Assembly (NCBI GenBank): GCA_020881915.1 | Contig: JAJFPB010000008.1 | Location: 1,860,001-1,924,000, forward strand | Length of the DNA: 64,000 nt | Direction: 5' to 3' | Origin: Paramyrothecium sp. XJ0827 | Taxonomy: Eukaryota; Ascomycota; Sordariomycetes; Hypocreales; Stachybotryaceae | Shown here: positions 44,874 through 56,842 of the stretch, one piece after another | How positions within the stretch are numbered: the first letter of the stretch is position 1 | Layout: the number at the start of each line of letters is the position of its first letter | The notes under the pieces: model-generated | Database searches by the model: none | What the model saw: the letters and a program-made list of their open reading frames with translations, nothing else | What the model was told of the DNA's origin: nothing | Position numbers and translations under genes: made by a program

Positions 44874-45371
44874 ATGCCTTCGTTAAAGAAGCTTGTTTCT
44901 TTGCTGGCGGCCGCCATTCTCGCCACATCTGCCGTTGCAATGCCAACTAATCTGGAGGAACGTGGCATCCTCGATGGCATCCTTGGTGGCTCGCAAAACT
45001 CCAACAGCGGTGGTGGTTTCTTGGGCAATATATTCGGAGGCGGCAACGGCAACTCCAACAGCGCCAGCAAGTCCAGCCAACCCAGTAATAGTGGGTCTGG
45101 AGGCGGCAACACGCAGTCAAGCACCAGCAACAGCAATGGATATAGCAATGGAAATAGCAATGGCAACAATGGAGGCGGCGGGGGCGGCATCTCCAAGTAC
45201 CTTGGTGGCGGATCAGGTGGAGGTTACAACTTGCCTGGAGCCCTCCAGCCTGCGGATATCGCGAAGCTTCTGCGGAACAGTCAGAGCGGCAAGGAGGAAG
45301 GAGAAGGCGGCGGTATCGACTTTACAAAGCTAGCTGGTTTCTTCGGCGGCTCCGCTCCGGCTGGGCAATGA
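44874..45371 (+). CDS. Small secreted Gly/Asn/Ser-rich protein
   Basis: A 165-residue single-exon protein. A signal peptide (KKLVSLLAAAILATSAVA, cleaved near residue 22) is followed by a short pro-like segment ending NLEERG, then a long low-complexity part made of Gly, Asn and Ser (for example GNIFGGGNGNSNSASKSSQ). The C-terminal 45 residues are more ordered: NLPGALQPADIAKLLRNSQS and IDFTKLAGFFGG. There are no cysteines, unlike most small secreted effectors. It could be a wall-associated or matrix protein. An AT-rich TATA-like element lies about 135 bases upstream, and the 5' leader is pyrimidine-rich. No family was recognised. The reverse strand is open too, but only as a shadow of the biased composition. 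Confidence 0.78.
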   Translation: MPSLKKLVSLLAAAILATSAVAMPTNLEERGILDGILGGSQNSNSGGGFLGNIFGGGNGNSNSASKSSQPSNSGSGGGNTQSSTSNSNGYSNGNSNGNNGGGGGGISKYLGGGSGGGYNLPGALQPADIAKLLRNSQSGKEEGEGGGIDFTKLAGFFGGSAPAGQ

Positions 45372-46497
45372 TGGTAGCCGGGCAGCCCAGTTTACATTGA
45401 AAGGTTGATTGGGCTGGGTTCGAATAATCTTGGAATGACGAATTCATCTCCGGTTGGAGTTTTGTACCGATGGAGCTGGGCTCTGAATCCCTGAAGAGCT
45501 CGATCTTTGAAGATATTGAATCCACTACAGTCAAGATCTTCCGTTGCCTGATCAATTGAGCAATGTTGTTTCGTATTCAAGAGCTTTGTCATTATCGTGC
45601 CTGGTTGAGTTCATCAAGCTATCATTCAGTGGCCGTACTTTATGTTGTGTCTCTACAACCAGCGGATACATTCGAATATAAGTCCATCACGTGAACCTTG
45701 CGAATATGCCCTTGACCACAACGCGGTCCTCACATGCTTTAGGCCATGCCATGCAGTCTGATAGAGTCACTGCAGCATGGTCATCTCCTGTGCATGCGTC
45801 ACTTTGTTCGTGCCACACTGGCTGCGCTAATGTATGCTTGCAGGAGATGCAGGGTTTCGACAACGGCTCGATTCATCTCCGGTGTCTCTTCGCCATGGAA
45901 AATGGGGCGCAGCGTGGCTCAGCTACCCCTGTCGTGAGAGTGGTGGCTTGAAGGAGATGGCAAACCAGTCTCAATACCCACAGGGTCAACATCGTCAAGG
46001 CGATGATCAAGACATTTGCCAAGTTGTTTAGATCACCGAAAATTCAAAGCTCAAAGGGCTTTCCACGTTGCCGCAAACGCATCTCTTATACTGGGACTAC
46101 CGAGAAATGTGGCACTCCCTTTTAAAAGGAGACATTGCCAAATTTAAAATACAGACCGGTAGTGCTTATTTGGGCGCCGCTTGCAACTTGCGGGGACCAG
46201 GACTCAGGTCCGAATCCTGCTGGCCTATGTTGGAATTTTTAGAAGTCTCCATTCGGTAATGACCGAATCTTACCTCGAGGCTCTCCAATCACACTAGATG
46301 TCTAGCTACCCATTTCATTTTTCCATGCGAATCTCAAACACTACTTCATAATAAGACTCCACTGTTAAAGCCCAGGGTCAAGATTTACCTCCCGCTCGGC
46401 TGGACTCTTTCCTCCTTCAACCTCATGCCAGTCCAACCACAACTTGCTTGACATCATACCGTCGAACCAAGAGAAGGCCTACTAAATCTTACTTCAT
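45372..46497. other. Intergenic region, no supported gene
   Basis: 3' flank of the secreted-protein gene and 5' flank of the lectin-like gene. Only chance open frames under 90 codons. Nothing else is seen. Confidence 0.5.
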
Positions 46498-48098
46498 ATG
46501 TACTCGCGCGTGCCCACTCATCACGACGCTCCCGAGGTCGTCGCAGGCACAGGGCTCGAATATGTGAGCCGGGATCCCTACGATGTTGGGCAAAAAATAC
46601 CCGTACCCGCGCCGGTGCTTTATGGCGACGCGTACAACGCAAAAGTTGAGACTGCAACTGCGGTCACCAATCCGATGTCAACGGCAAAACCGAGCGTTTG
46701 GTGGCGGAGGAGGAAAATCATCATATTATTAGCAGCAGCGGCTTTGATTGCAATTGCAGTGGTGGTGGGAGTCGGCGTGGGAGTAAGCTTACGCAAGAAG
46801 GACTTGTCGACGAGGTACGGTTCGATGTGGTGAATCTACACACCATGTGGAGTGCTAATTAGGTGGCTGGCAGCGACAACCAAGACGGGACAGACGGCTC
46901 GAATAGCAACAATAACGACGAGAACAATGGCGGCGACTTATCTGTGAAAACACCCTCTTGCGAAGGCGGCCTTTGCCCAAAGCTCCTATCGATGACCGTC
47001 CACGAGGGCACTTTACATCTATTCGCACGCTCAAAGGACAACAGGCTTGCCATACGAACTAACGATGGAGAGACCTGGACAGAGGACTACATGTACATGG
47101 ATGGGCCATCGGGCTCTGGGTTGATAATAAGTCAACCTTCATCAGGTACTTGGAAGGTCCATGATGAATTTCCACGGTTGGATGTCTATGTCATCACTGC
47201 TACGGACCGTAGAGTGTACGGAACACATTTCTCAAACGCAGAAGGTTGGACGGACTGGAAAGCAGAAGGACCAAATGCCGGCAGTGCCGTACAAATTTGT
47301 CGTTATGGGATGGACAGGCTGGATCTCTGGGGAACTCTCTGGGATACCAGTGAGGTTACCCATACGTTGTGGTATCAAAAGCCCGATGACGAGATCAACG
47401 AAGATGGGTTGAAGAACGGCAACACCATCGAGCACGGCTGGATGATGGCTGCTGACAACGAGTGGGCGCCAGTCCCGGAGCTTGGGCCAGCTAAATCCGC
47501 TCCGGCGGTGATCTGTCGCGATACGGACACGTACCATGACGTTTTCTGGTACGACAAGAACAGGGAACGAGCCCTACACACGTCGTATTCCAACCAGGAC
47601 GGATACACGAATCCACAAGCATTTCCTGGCAAGTTCATTGGCGACCCCACGCTGATCCACTTCAACAACGACGAGTGGCATTTTTTCGGTGCTCAGGAGG
47701 ACCGCAAACTTTACTACATTTTCCACAACGCTGAGAAAGGCGGCTACTCCCCACTCCAAGATCTCGGCGGTGACATTCTAAGCACACCGGCCGTTGTGTC
47801 GCTGGCAGAGGGCACCATCGACGTCGTTGTGCTAGGCTCAAACAGTAACCTGCAGCACTTGCACTATGATGGCACGAGTTGGGCAACTAAATGGGAGGAC
47901 CTCGGCGTTGCGGCTTACAGCGCTCCATCGATGGATAAGCACAACGGTAAACTGTTTTTAACGGTCCTCACAGAGGACGGGAGGTTGTTGTCTTTGACAA
48001 GAAATGGAACTAGCACGGGGGAAGTGTGGAAGGACTCGTTGAAGAGCGAAGATCTAGGTGGAGAGTTGTCATTGGATTTTGTGACACATGACTCATAG
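46498..48098 (+). CDS. Membrane-anchored lectin-like beta-propeller protein
   Basis: Type II membrane protein with an external sugar-binding-type propeller. Exons are 46498-46814 and 46874-48098, giving 513 residues; the junction joins a dibasic KKDLST to SDNQDGTDG. The N-terminal 77 residues are cytosolic (MYSRVPTHHDAPEVV, a start shared by many fungal lectin-like membrane proteins). A basic stop-transfer WWRRRK precedes the helix IIILLAAAALIAIAVVVGVG. A Ser/Asn/Asp stalk follows, then about six blades with recurring LHLFARSKDNRL, LDVYVITATDRRV, LDLWGTLWD, DVFWYDKNRERA and IDVVVLGSNSNLQHLHYDG units. This fits the fucose-lectin/PLL-like propeller group. Ligand and site residues cannot be assigned by eye. 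Confidence 0.8.
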
Positions 48099-49241
48099 GT
48101 GCCTGCTAACCTAAGTCCACTGACTTATGTCTTTCAAATGCAAGCGTGTTTAGATTAATTGACAAGTATCTCGTCCTCTGCAAACATTCAGTGCCACGGA
48201 TTAATTGTCCTGATTAATTCGGTTGCAGACTTCTTAGTGGAAAAATACAAAGTAACGTTCTTCGTTCCCGCTAGTCTTAGATCTCAGCTTCGGTCTCTTC
48301 ACGTGCAGTTCGACCGAAACTCATTCCACAGAATGAGTGAAGTTGCTTGAATAGAGCGCTTCGAAATTGCAGCTAATCCGTGCCCACAGCACTTTCAAGA
48401 AAAAAGAAACTAAGAAAGAAAACCGTCTTTAGGGAAAATGACGCATGATGCGATCCTAGAGGGGCCAAATCGAGTTCTCAGGCACGGCAGCATTGACATG
48501 TACACCATCGTGGAAGAAGCATGAGGGGTTCAAATGGGGCCAGAGAAAAGACAGGGAAAAAAGGTCTCGGATCGTCATGCATACTTTATCGATGCAAGTA
48601 TCCCGTTACAAATGTGGCTGTGGGTCTGCATGCTGCTGGCCCTATCAATAATGCAGCATCTCCGCTTCAAACAGTTGCAAGCTGGAACATGCATCAAGCA
48701 TGCTTACCTGTCATGTCAGTAGCTTGGATGAGGCACTCCTGCGGAGCGGCCGGATGATTTTTATTCGCTACATGGATTTCGACTCTGCAGCAATAGAGCT
48801 GATGCTGCACTGTCGGCAGATTATGGGGTCGAAACGCCGAATCCGCGGTGGGTGGGCACCACTCAACGGATTGCCGTGGAAAGGCCAAGGGTACCGGGCG
48901 CAATGCACAGATCCTTTCCTTGCATCTATTGGATTGAGTGTTGTACTAGTCACCCATAATAGGACTGCCAGCCAGCCACATGGTCGACGTTCTAATATAA
49001 GCGATGTTCTCGTTTGGCCGCGCCAGCGCCTCTATAACAATGTCAAGCAAGTACTCTGTAAGCCCTCCGACATCCCGATATATAGCGAAACACACTCCTT
49101 TTTCTAAGCGCTATATACTTTCTCTCAATCTGAACATTCCCATCCTCCTTGTTTACTTAGCTTCTAGTGCAAATTGGCTTTCCCATAATTGCTTGTAGTT
49201 GCACTGCTATTTCTGAAACCCCGCAAGTGCAGCACTGCGCC
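48099..49241. other. Intergenic region, no supported gene
   Basis: Several overlapping open frames (48521-49107) on both strands have no domain or splice context. The 5' leader of the protease gene is pyrimidine-rich near 49090-49170. Confidence 0.5.
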
Positions 49242-51498
49242 ATGGCTTCAATCAACCGAGTCGACGACAGCGAGCTGTCAGATGAATTGTCTCATGCCCT
49301 GGGATTGAACAAGATGATGGCCACCGCTGTTCAAAATGTCGGCGACTTCACAGTTCCTATGTGGGATCTTTTGACCGAAGGCCTCCAGAATCATAGACCA
49401 GCCACCGACATCAGCAGTACCTTTCAACTGAGAACCGACGGCAGCAGTGGCTCCCGTGGTCTTCAACCATCTGTAATTGGCGTTGATCAGCGCCAAAAGG
49501 TGGACGCTTCCCACTTTGCGCCAGGTGGAAAATATAGATGTGAGAGGTCTTGAATACTTCTTCGATGCGATATAGACTGATTTTAAACAGCTGTGGTAAA
49601 ACTTTCTTTAGTCTTCCGAAGAAATGGGAGGGAAGTCAAGATGATGGGCACCGGCTGGCTAGTCCAAGACAATCTCCTCGTCACTGCGGGACACTGTGTC
49701 TATGACAAGGCATTTGGCATGGGTCAAGTCAAATCCGTCGTTGCCTACCTTGGCTACCAAGGAGCCCATTCACTCGAATCTCGCCCGAGAGCCAATTCCG
49801 ATGTCGAAATCGCTTACGGCAGTTGCGTCGCAACCACGACGGGCTGGATTCAAAATCTGGGCCGTCAGTACGATCTTGCCTGGGTCAAGCTCGACCGCAA
49901 GTTCCAGCAGGTTGGAAAAAATGACAGGCCCATTGACTGGAAAAACACCCCTTTTCAAGTAACAAACGCCATGATCGGAGTTGTTGGTTATCCGGGCGAC
50001 AAAGCACTCGATGGGGAATATGGCGCTGAAATGTATGAATGTTGGCTGCCAACCACCTTCAGCCTCATGAGAAACAGCATGATTCAATATGAGATTGACT
50101 CATATGGTGGTACGTAATCTGATGAGTATGGAAGAGCATCTTCCCTAACGGCAATCTCTAGGGCAATCGGGGGCTCCTGTCTTTTACAGCCTGAATGCTA
50201 CCGATATCGATCCCAACACAAACACCCCTTATAGATGGGTAAATGACCTGGAAGCCGACGCCATTGGAGTTCACGCCTACGGCGGCCAGGTTAACGCCGG
50301 CACCCCAATCGGCCCTTACGGTGTTCCCATGAACCGCTATCTGGACGTCATCAACAGGAATGTGAAGCTAACAGGAAGCATACGCTTTGTTCCCGAAAAA
50401 GCTCCTGAAGGCGACGCCGACGTAATACTCACCAACGGTTTCGACCCGATTGTGTCTTTCGATGGTGATGCATACAACGTCAGAGTGCCCTTTGCAGACG
50501 AAAAATTTGGCCTTGGAGATTTCCTCAGCATTGGAACCAAGGTTCTTGGGGGGTTTTTCGAGACCGACAATGAGGATGATGATGCACTCAGCGACGAGGC
50601 CTCGGTCGAGGGTTTCCACGGCTTTCTGGAAAAAGCGGCTGCGAATAGTTCCAGTGCTAACCTTCCCATGGTCCTCGGGCCCGCTGGGGTTCCTGTCAGC
50701 ATAGTTGCCAGTTCAGCAATAATCACTCTGGGCCAGGCCTTGCAGAACCAAACGTCCGGGCACCAGAATCAACAACCGGATCGTAAGAAGGAATTGTATC
50801 GTGGTGCTCTTGCAGAAGCCGCTTTAGATGCTTGCTGCAAGCATCACAAAATACTCGAGCAAGAAGGTTTCTTTGATCACTTCAAGAAGTGGCATCCGGT
50901 CGGTGTTAAAGTCGCTTCAGTCGTCGCTTCTGCCTTCAGCAATTTCGCCGAGGAGACGAGTAACCCCAACACCATTGACGCTGAGTGGCTGGCCAGCCGT
51001 GGGTTGAGCTGGGATGTCCAGGAGAATTCATGGGCTTGGGATACACAGCCTGCCAACCCCGACTCCACAACATCTACCCCTTCTGAAGGCATCCTTTCTG
51101 CCCTTCCCCATGGGGGCAAATACCAGGAGTTTGTGGAAACCATCGGCTCACAAGACCAATTCTCGGGTATCAAGTGGACAGCCATCGCAACCTCTGAGCT
51201 CAGGTTGCGGCAGAGTCTCGTCACAAAAGTTTCGCAGCAGAGCCGCTCGAATCCTCTCACAGACCAGATGCAGATTGTTACTACGATGAGGGCCCTGGCA
51301 GGCGTAATGCTCCTCAGCGCCGTGGAAAATGCCACTCCAGAACAATTAAAGATTCTTGACTCGGAAGGCTTCTTCATGGATACCACAGCCGCTTTGAAGA
51401 AGCTCCTTCACAAGTTTGGAGATAAGCTTGTTCGTCATGGGCCCAATATCCTTGACGCTGTCAACAAGATTGTCCAGGATGGGCAGACGAGATATTGA
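49242..51498 (+). CDS. Trypsin-fold serine protease with large unassigned C-terminal part
   Basis: Chymotrypsin/V8-like peptidase, apparently without a signal peptide. Exons are 49242-49539, 49591-50109 and 50162-51498, giving 717 residues. Residues 1-99 form a polar N-terminal extension. The peptidase domain covers about 100-330, with triad His134 (LLVTAGHCVY), Asp194 (QYDLAWVKLD) and Ser275 (GGQSGAPVF), all in good context; the introns fall just before the first strand and next to the serine. Residues about 370-717 are mostly alpha-helical, with an acidic DNEDDDALSDEASVEG linker and EALDACCKHHK-like helices, and resemble nothing I can name. Glutamyl-endopeptidase-like enzymes share the triad spacing. 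Lack of a secretion signal suggests an intracellular role, possibly regulated by the helical domain. It sits alone between intergenic stretches. Confidence 0.82.
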
Positions 51499-52626
51499 AT
51501 GGGCATTGACCCATGTGGTCCGGGTAGAGATAGTTAAAATCATAATATCTTGTTTAGCAATCGAAGCTCCAAATAATCAACAATGCCATTAGATCTTGAC
51601 TGTTCTGCTCTCCCATCTTCTCAACACACTTCACTTCCTTGTTCAGCCTCTATGCCGATTTTTTAGCCGGGTTATTCCGATTCCCAATATGTTTCTGTGG
51701 CGCCTTCCTCTTCTCTAAGTGCATCTGCAAGACAAATGCCTTAGGAAGTTCTGAAGCTGTTCAGGTTGCACGATCCGACAAAGCGGAAACATGCCCACTG
51801 CCCAGCAGTTGATCTTTTTCTTCGAGTACTTGCCAACATTCATGGTCCCGGTTCGTTCAATCGCTATCCGAAGTCATTGTAACGTTGGCTGTGCGCTCAA
51901 TTCGAGCGTGCTTTTTCCCGCCACACTCCGTGCCAACAGCCATGCAGGCATCTGGCTCAGCTTTGGGACCAACAATCCAGGGTGTCAGGGACTTGTTGAT
52001 CCGCACGATCGGTTACGCCACCTATATCTGGTCGGACGTTGGATCAATCGTTTGTCAACCTTACCATACGATAGGCCTCCTGCAATCGGCATCGTACATG
52101 TAATATAGAAGTACTGTGAACCTGTTCACTTGACCCCAAATCGACTTTGGTGGGCATCCGGGATGCATTGAGTGGCATTGCAGCACATGTAGCATGACCA
52201 ACGGGCCAAAAACTTATAAGGCAACCAGGTTCAGGTGTGGGTGGCATACGGAATCAAGGGTTATGCTTGCGTAACGTCAAATTGTGACATTTTGCTGTGT
52301 GTTGGTTGTGCACACCCCCCTCAATAAGAAGGTGTCGTCATGCGCTCTTGTACCAAAGTCTCATTAGAAGGAGGGGGCTTTTATACATTGTGTGCCCAGT
52401 GCCTCTGTTGGCAGTTCGGATTCCTCAACTTGACCATTCTGGACATCACGACTGGTGCTGATTTCTGTTTGCCATCTTTCCCATCCCTGACATCAGTTGT
52501 TAGCAGGGCGGGTATAACGATTCTCGTTGGTGTGTTCAATCTTGTCAATTGTGGCATTGACTAGCACAGTCTACCAGCCTTCCCTCAGGTCCTGTTGCAA
52601 CTGGGTCTTGATCTGCAACACTCAGA
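51499..52626. other. Intergenic region, no supported gene
   Basis: Between the protease and the second P450. Frames at 51791-52108 and 52340-52564 are short and without domains. Nothing else is seen. Confidence 0.5.
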
Positions 52627-54302
52627 ATGGCTATTCTTAGCGCATTTCTCGTAACAACAGCGTACGCCTTGGGCGTTTGGCTAGCATTTGTACGTCAATC
52701 TAAAAGAATTGGCTTTGGAGCGTCCATCACTGACATAACAGCTCGTAGGCATCGGCTTCGCTGTGCTATCGTATTGCCCTGCACCCTCTGAGACGGTACC
52801 CAGGACCGTTCCTTGCCAGGCTCAGCGACGCTTACAGTGGCTACCAGGCGTTGAAGAGACAGGGCCACCTTGCTACGTACCGGAACCACTTGGAGTATGG
52901 CCCGGTGTTCAGACAGGCACCAGACCGCCTGGTGTTCAACACGGTCACGGCCGTGCAGGACATCCTCCTCAACCCGGCCGTCAACAAGGCGCGTGTGTAC
53001 AAACAGTCACAATTCAACGCTGAGTTGAACATCTTTGGCACTCTGGAGCGCCAACGCCACCGCCAGAAACGCAGGCTGTATGGCCGGTTGCTCTCCGATA
53101 AGTGGCTACGCACATTTGAGCCCACAATGATTGCTGAGATCGACGTATTTCTGCAGCAGATTTTCGAGTCTGGAAGCAATTCTGTGAATATGTCGCCGCT
53201 TTGTGAGCGGCTTGCTGCCGACGTGGCCGGCCAGCTCGCCTTTGGACATCCGCTCCACACGATGACGGAAGCCACCAACCGTATTTTCCCACGGGCTATG
53301 CTCTCCATGAACGCTGTGGTCAGCCTCTTCATGGCATGGCCTCGTCTCTATTCCCTTTGGCCCATAGTTAGTCGCCTCAATAAGAAGAACAACGGCATTT
53401 TTGGCCGCGCCGTCACAAGTCTGATTGTTGCCCGCCAGGCCCTGCCTAAGGACGCCCGAAAGGATTTTTACTCTGTTATGGACATCGAAGAGAACGGCAA
53501 TGCAGACAATAAGAAAGATACCAGCAAAGATGACAGCAGCTCCGGGAACACCCTGCAGCGGAGCGAGCTTTGGGCTGAGGCTATATTTATCCTCCCCGCC
53601 GGTGTGACTACCATGGGAGCTGCTCTTTCAGCTGTCTTCTTCTATCTGTCCCGTTCCCGTTCTGCGTACGATCGACTCACGGCCGAGATTCGCACCACTT
53701 TCTCATCGGCCGATGCCATTCGCAGTGGAACCACACTTTCAGGCTGCCGATACCTCCGCGCCGTGCTCGACGAGTCTTTGCGCGTGGCACCGCCCTTCCT
53801 TGGTACTTTCTGGCGTGAACCATACGCTGATATGGCTGAGCCATTCGTTGTAGACGGCCACGAGATACCGAGAGGGACCATGGTCGGCGTCAATCCGTAC
53901 TGTGTGATGCATAACGAGGAGTATTTTCCCGATCCTTTTGCCTTTAAGCCCGAGCGCTGGCTGAAGGCTGAAGGGATCTCTCAGAGTGCCGATGAAGAAG
54001 AGAGACAAGAGGTAGCCAAGGAGACGATGCGCAGGGCGTTTGTACCTTTTGCACTGGGCGAGACAGGATGCATTGGCAAGCCCATGGCGTACCAGGAAAT
54101 GAGCTTGGCCGTGGCCAGGACGCTTTGGTATTTTGACTTTGAGCGGGCGCCGGGACGTGAGGGCAGGCTTGGTGAGGGAGAGCCCGGGAGGGCGGATGGT
54201 AGAGATCGTGTCGACGAGTATCAGCTCTACGACATTGCCACGGCCGACCACAAAGGACCTGTTTTGGTGTTCAAGCCAAGGTTTAATGGTTTGGAGAAGT
54301 AG
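52627..54302 (+). CDS. Cytochrome P450 monooxygenase (second copy type)
   Basis: ER-anchored heme monooxygenase. Exon 1 is 52627-52689 (an N-terminal hydrophobic segment, ILSAFLVTTAYALGVWLAF) and exon 2 is 52749-54302, giving 538 residues. The acceptor GTAG at 52748 opens the frame CYRIALHPLRRYPGP, the proline-rich hinge. ILPAGVTTMG is the I-helix, ESLR the ExxR motif and FKPERW the PERF-type block. The heme loop is FALGETGCIGKPMAY with Cys462; the residue usually Arg is Thr and the second loop residue is Ala, both uncommon. The general pattern resembles the CYP families of fungal secondary metabolism that carry CIGKNLA-like loops. A long charged insertion (residues 305-325) precedes the I-helix. 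No cluster partners are seen on either side. Substrate unknown. Confidence 0.86.
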
Positions 54303-55589
54303 TCTTAGGGTTTTCATTTGAGAAAAGGAAGTCCGTAACCCCAGAAAAGTCCCTGAAACATAATTGACAGATTGGAGCTATTTGAAACAGTTATAGTTGT
54401 CCTAATACGTTGCTGGAATACTGAAGGAGGGAATTGCGTAGCCAAACAATGCAAAATAGTTGAATTCTCTTGTCACGCCGTTTCTTGTATGAATTGTCCC
54501 CTAACCTAACACGCGATGTTTTGGACCATCTTGTCTATGGTCTCGGACGAGCATCATATGATCTTAACACTACAGGCACGTCTGCTTAATCACAGCATGT
54601 CGACACCATCCGCAAGTTCACGACAATCAACTAATCTAGTGGACCTTGAAAGGGTTTCAGGTTGAAGTTGAAGCCGAGGGTTCAAAAGCATTCGGCACAG
54701 AGGTTACGAAAACTAGCTCTCTCGAATGATTATTACGCATCTCACGCCTTTTCTAATCGTTCCAACTTGAAATCATGCCCCTTTCTTTCCTTTATCTCAC
54801 AGCAACATCCAACCGAGAAAACCTCAATCATTCCCTTCAGTTAATACTTCTTTGCCCGAAGATAGGTGGAGATATGCTCAGGGTCTCAAATCATTGTCAA
54901 TTTCAACGCAGAATAAGAGCGCAAGACTTGCGACAGAGAAGGCTCTCAATTAGCATATTATTATAAGTTATCTATTTTCACTACTTGATCGGTAAGAGAG
55001 ATGAGGTTGTTCAAAGCTTCAAGCCAGAGAACTTAGTACAGATAACCGAACCTGGTTAGAACATAGCAAAGTCACGAGGCATTGTTGAACAATCTTGTCA
55101 GACCGATCATTGCTGCCTGCAAGCAATCAGTGCTTGTCAAGTTGGCAGGACCCAAAAAGTGCTGTATTCTCACCTAGAGTCAAAAGCTTGCAAAGCCTTC
55201 TTTGGCGTCAAATATCGCACACGGAGCCATGCGACGCGTCATGAATATATTATGGAGACAATAAGTTACATAACTCAAGAGCAAGCGTACATAAATCATG
55301 CAATCTGATTCCCTAATCTCAAATTGGTCGCTTGCAGAGGTTAGCTCGTGGTGGATCCGAGTCTCCATCACAATCATCTTATCAGATCCTTTGTGCCAAG
55401 CCCGCTACCAGTATCCCGGTTGAGACGGTCCACAGGACCGAATTTTGCTCGAACACCGTACAAATATCAACATGCTCTCCAGCCGAGATCGGCGCGGATC
55501 CACCGGATCTCTGACCAATTGTTAGATTACGCTGTTGCTGATTGATAGGCATCCGACAAGAACCATCTCCTCAACGCCGAGTTACTACG
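54303..55589. other. Intergenic region, no supported gene
   Basis: 3' flank of the P450 and promoter of the esterase. Only 60-65-codon frames appear. Nothing else is seen. Confidence 0.5.
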
Positions 55590-56579
55590 ATGTTTACACA
55601 GAACACGCCATTAGGTCTTGATTCGGCCGAGTCATGGACGGTCCAAAGCGCGTCCGGCCAGGAGTATCTTGTCCAGATCGGCTTCCCTCGGGACTGGAAT
55701 GAGCAGCAACAAAAGATAGCAGAGCCGCGTCGTGTACCAATACTGTGTGTAGTTTTCCTTTTTCTTGTGCTTTGCAGAATTGTTTCAGGGAACCAAGACC
55801 GCTGATACCGACGTAGATACCTCACTGATGGCAACTCCGTGTTCCTCACTGCGTTGGATTCACTTCACAGACTTCTGTCGATACGATACCCTACCTACCA
55901 TGATGGTGTTGTGGTGGCCATCGGATATCCACTCGTGCCCAACTCGAGGTCTGTTTTCGATATTCGTAGGGCGCGGGATCTAACCCCTCAATGTCCTGGT
56001 GGCAAGGAGAACGAGGGAGGAGCCGATGATTTTGTCGAGTTTATACAGGATAGGGTCAAAGGACTTGTGCGTAGCCGCCTCGCTGAACGTTACAGTGCCG
56101 TCGCAGGGAGAGAAGCCCTCTACGGGCACTCATACGGTGGCTTATTCTCATTGTACACGCTTTTTGCAAAGTCAGATCTTTTTGACTGTTACATCGCCAG
56201 CAGTCCCAGCATCTGGTGGAATGACCGATACATCTTGGAGAAAGAAGCAGCATTCCGACGGGGCTCCTTTGCTACCCGACCATCTCTTATGCTTTTTGTT
56301 GGTGGTGACGAGCAAAACCCACCGCGTCGGCGTGATCAGCTGGACGAGGAGTATGAGCGCTCACAGAAACAGCATAGTGAATGGGAAATGGTGGAACAGG
56401 TGTCGAGTATGCATGAGCGCCTGAAAGAGGCCGAGGTGCTACGGCACTTATCCATGCGGGTCTATCCAGGAGAGGATCACGGCACGGTCATTGCATGCTC
56501 CGTGAACCAGAGCTTGGTTACATTCTTCGATGATTGGCCACTACTGCAGGGCACTTCAGCAGTGAAAGGCCCAGCTTAG
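55590..56579 (+). CDS. Alpha/beta-hydrolase esterase (IroE/EstB-like siderophore esterase)
   Basis: Serine esterase of the esterase-D/IroE fold, the group that includes fungal triacetylfusarinine C esterases. Exons are 55590-55744 and 55817-56579, giving 305 residues. The intron (donor GTGTGT, branch CTGATA, acceptor CGTAG) joins RVPIL to YLTDGNSVFLTAL, the family's conserved strand. VVVAIGYPL follows. GHSYGGLFSLY carries nucleophile Ser157, IASSPSIWWND is the characteristic block after it, and MLFVGGDEQ and YPGEDHGTV provide the Asp/Glu and His. No signal peptide is seen, as expected for cytosolic siderophore hydrolysis. No siderophore genes flank it, so iron release is a family-based inference; other acyl esters are possible. 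Confidence 0.82.
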
Positions 56580-56842
56580 CGGATACACATTATTGCTGTT
56601 TGACCGGAACTGGCATCATCGTATGTACAGAACATCCACACCACAGCTGAGCTTGGTCTAGAGGCGACAACCAATTAATGCTGTTATGAAAGCCCCAAAC
56701 AAGCAACCTGCATGGCTACAAGACTCCAGGACTTGGTTATATTGTGATATGACTTTCGCTCTAATTTCATGTCCCGGTTTCGTACTGAGGCGCCATAGAC
56801 TGTAAGGCTGTAGGATTGCACTGAGTTTGACACCTGCTAAGC
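56580..56842. other. Spacer between the esterase gene and the HET relic
   Basis: 3' flank of the esterase. The frame that reads into the relic just right of it has a stop near 56833. Nothing else is seen. Confidence 0.45.

Noticed and set aside
46185..46230. tRNA-like B-box pattern (GGTCCGAATCC)
   Set aside because: No A-box or cloverleaf partner was found at the proper distance.
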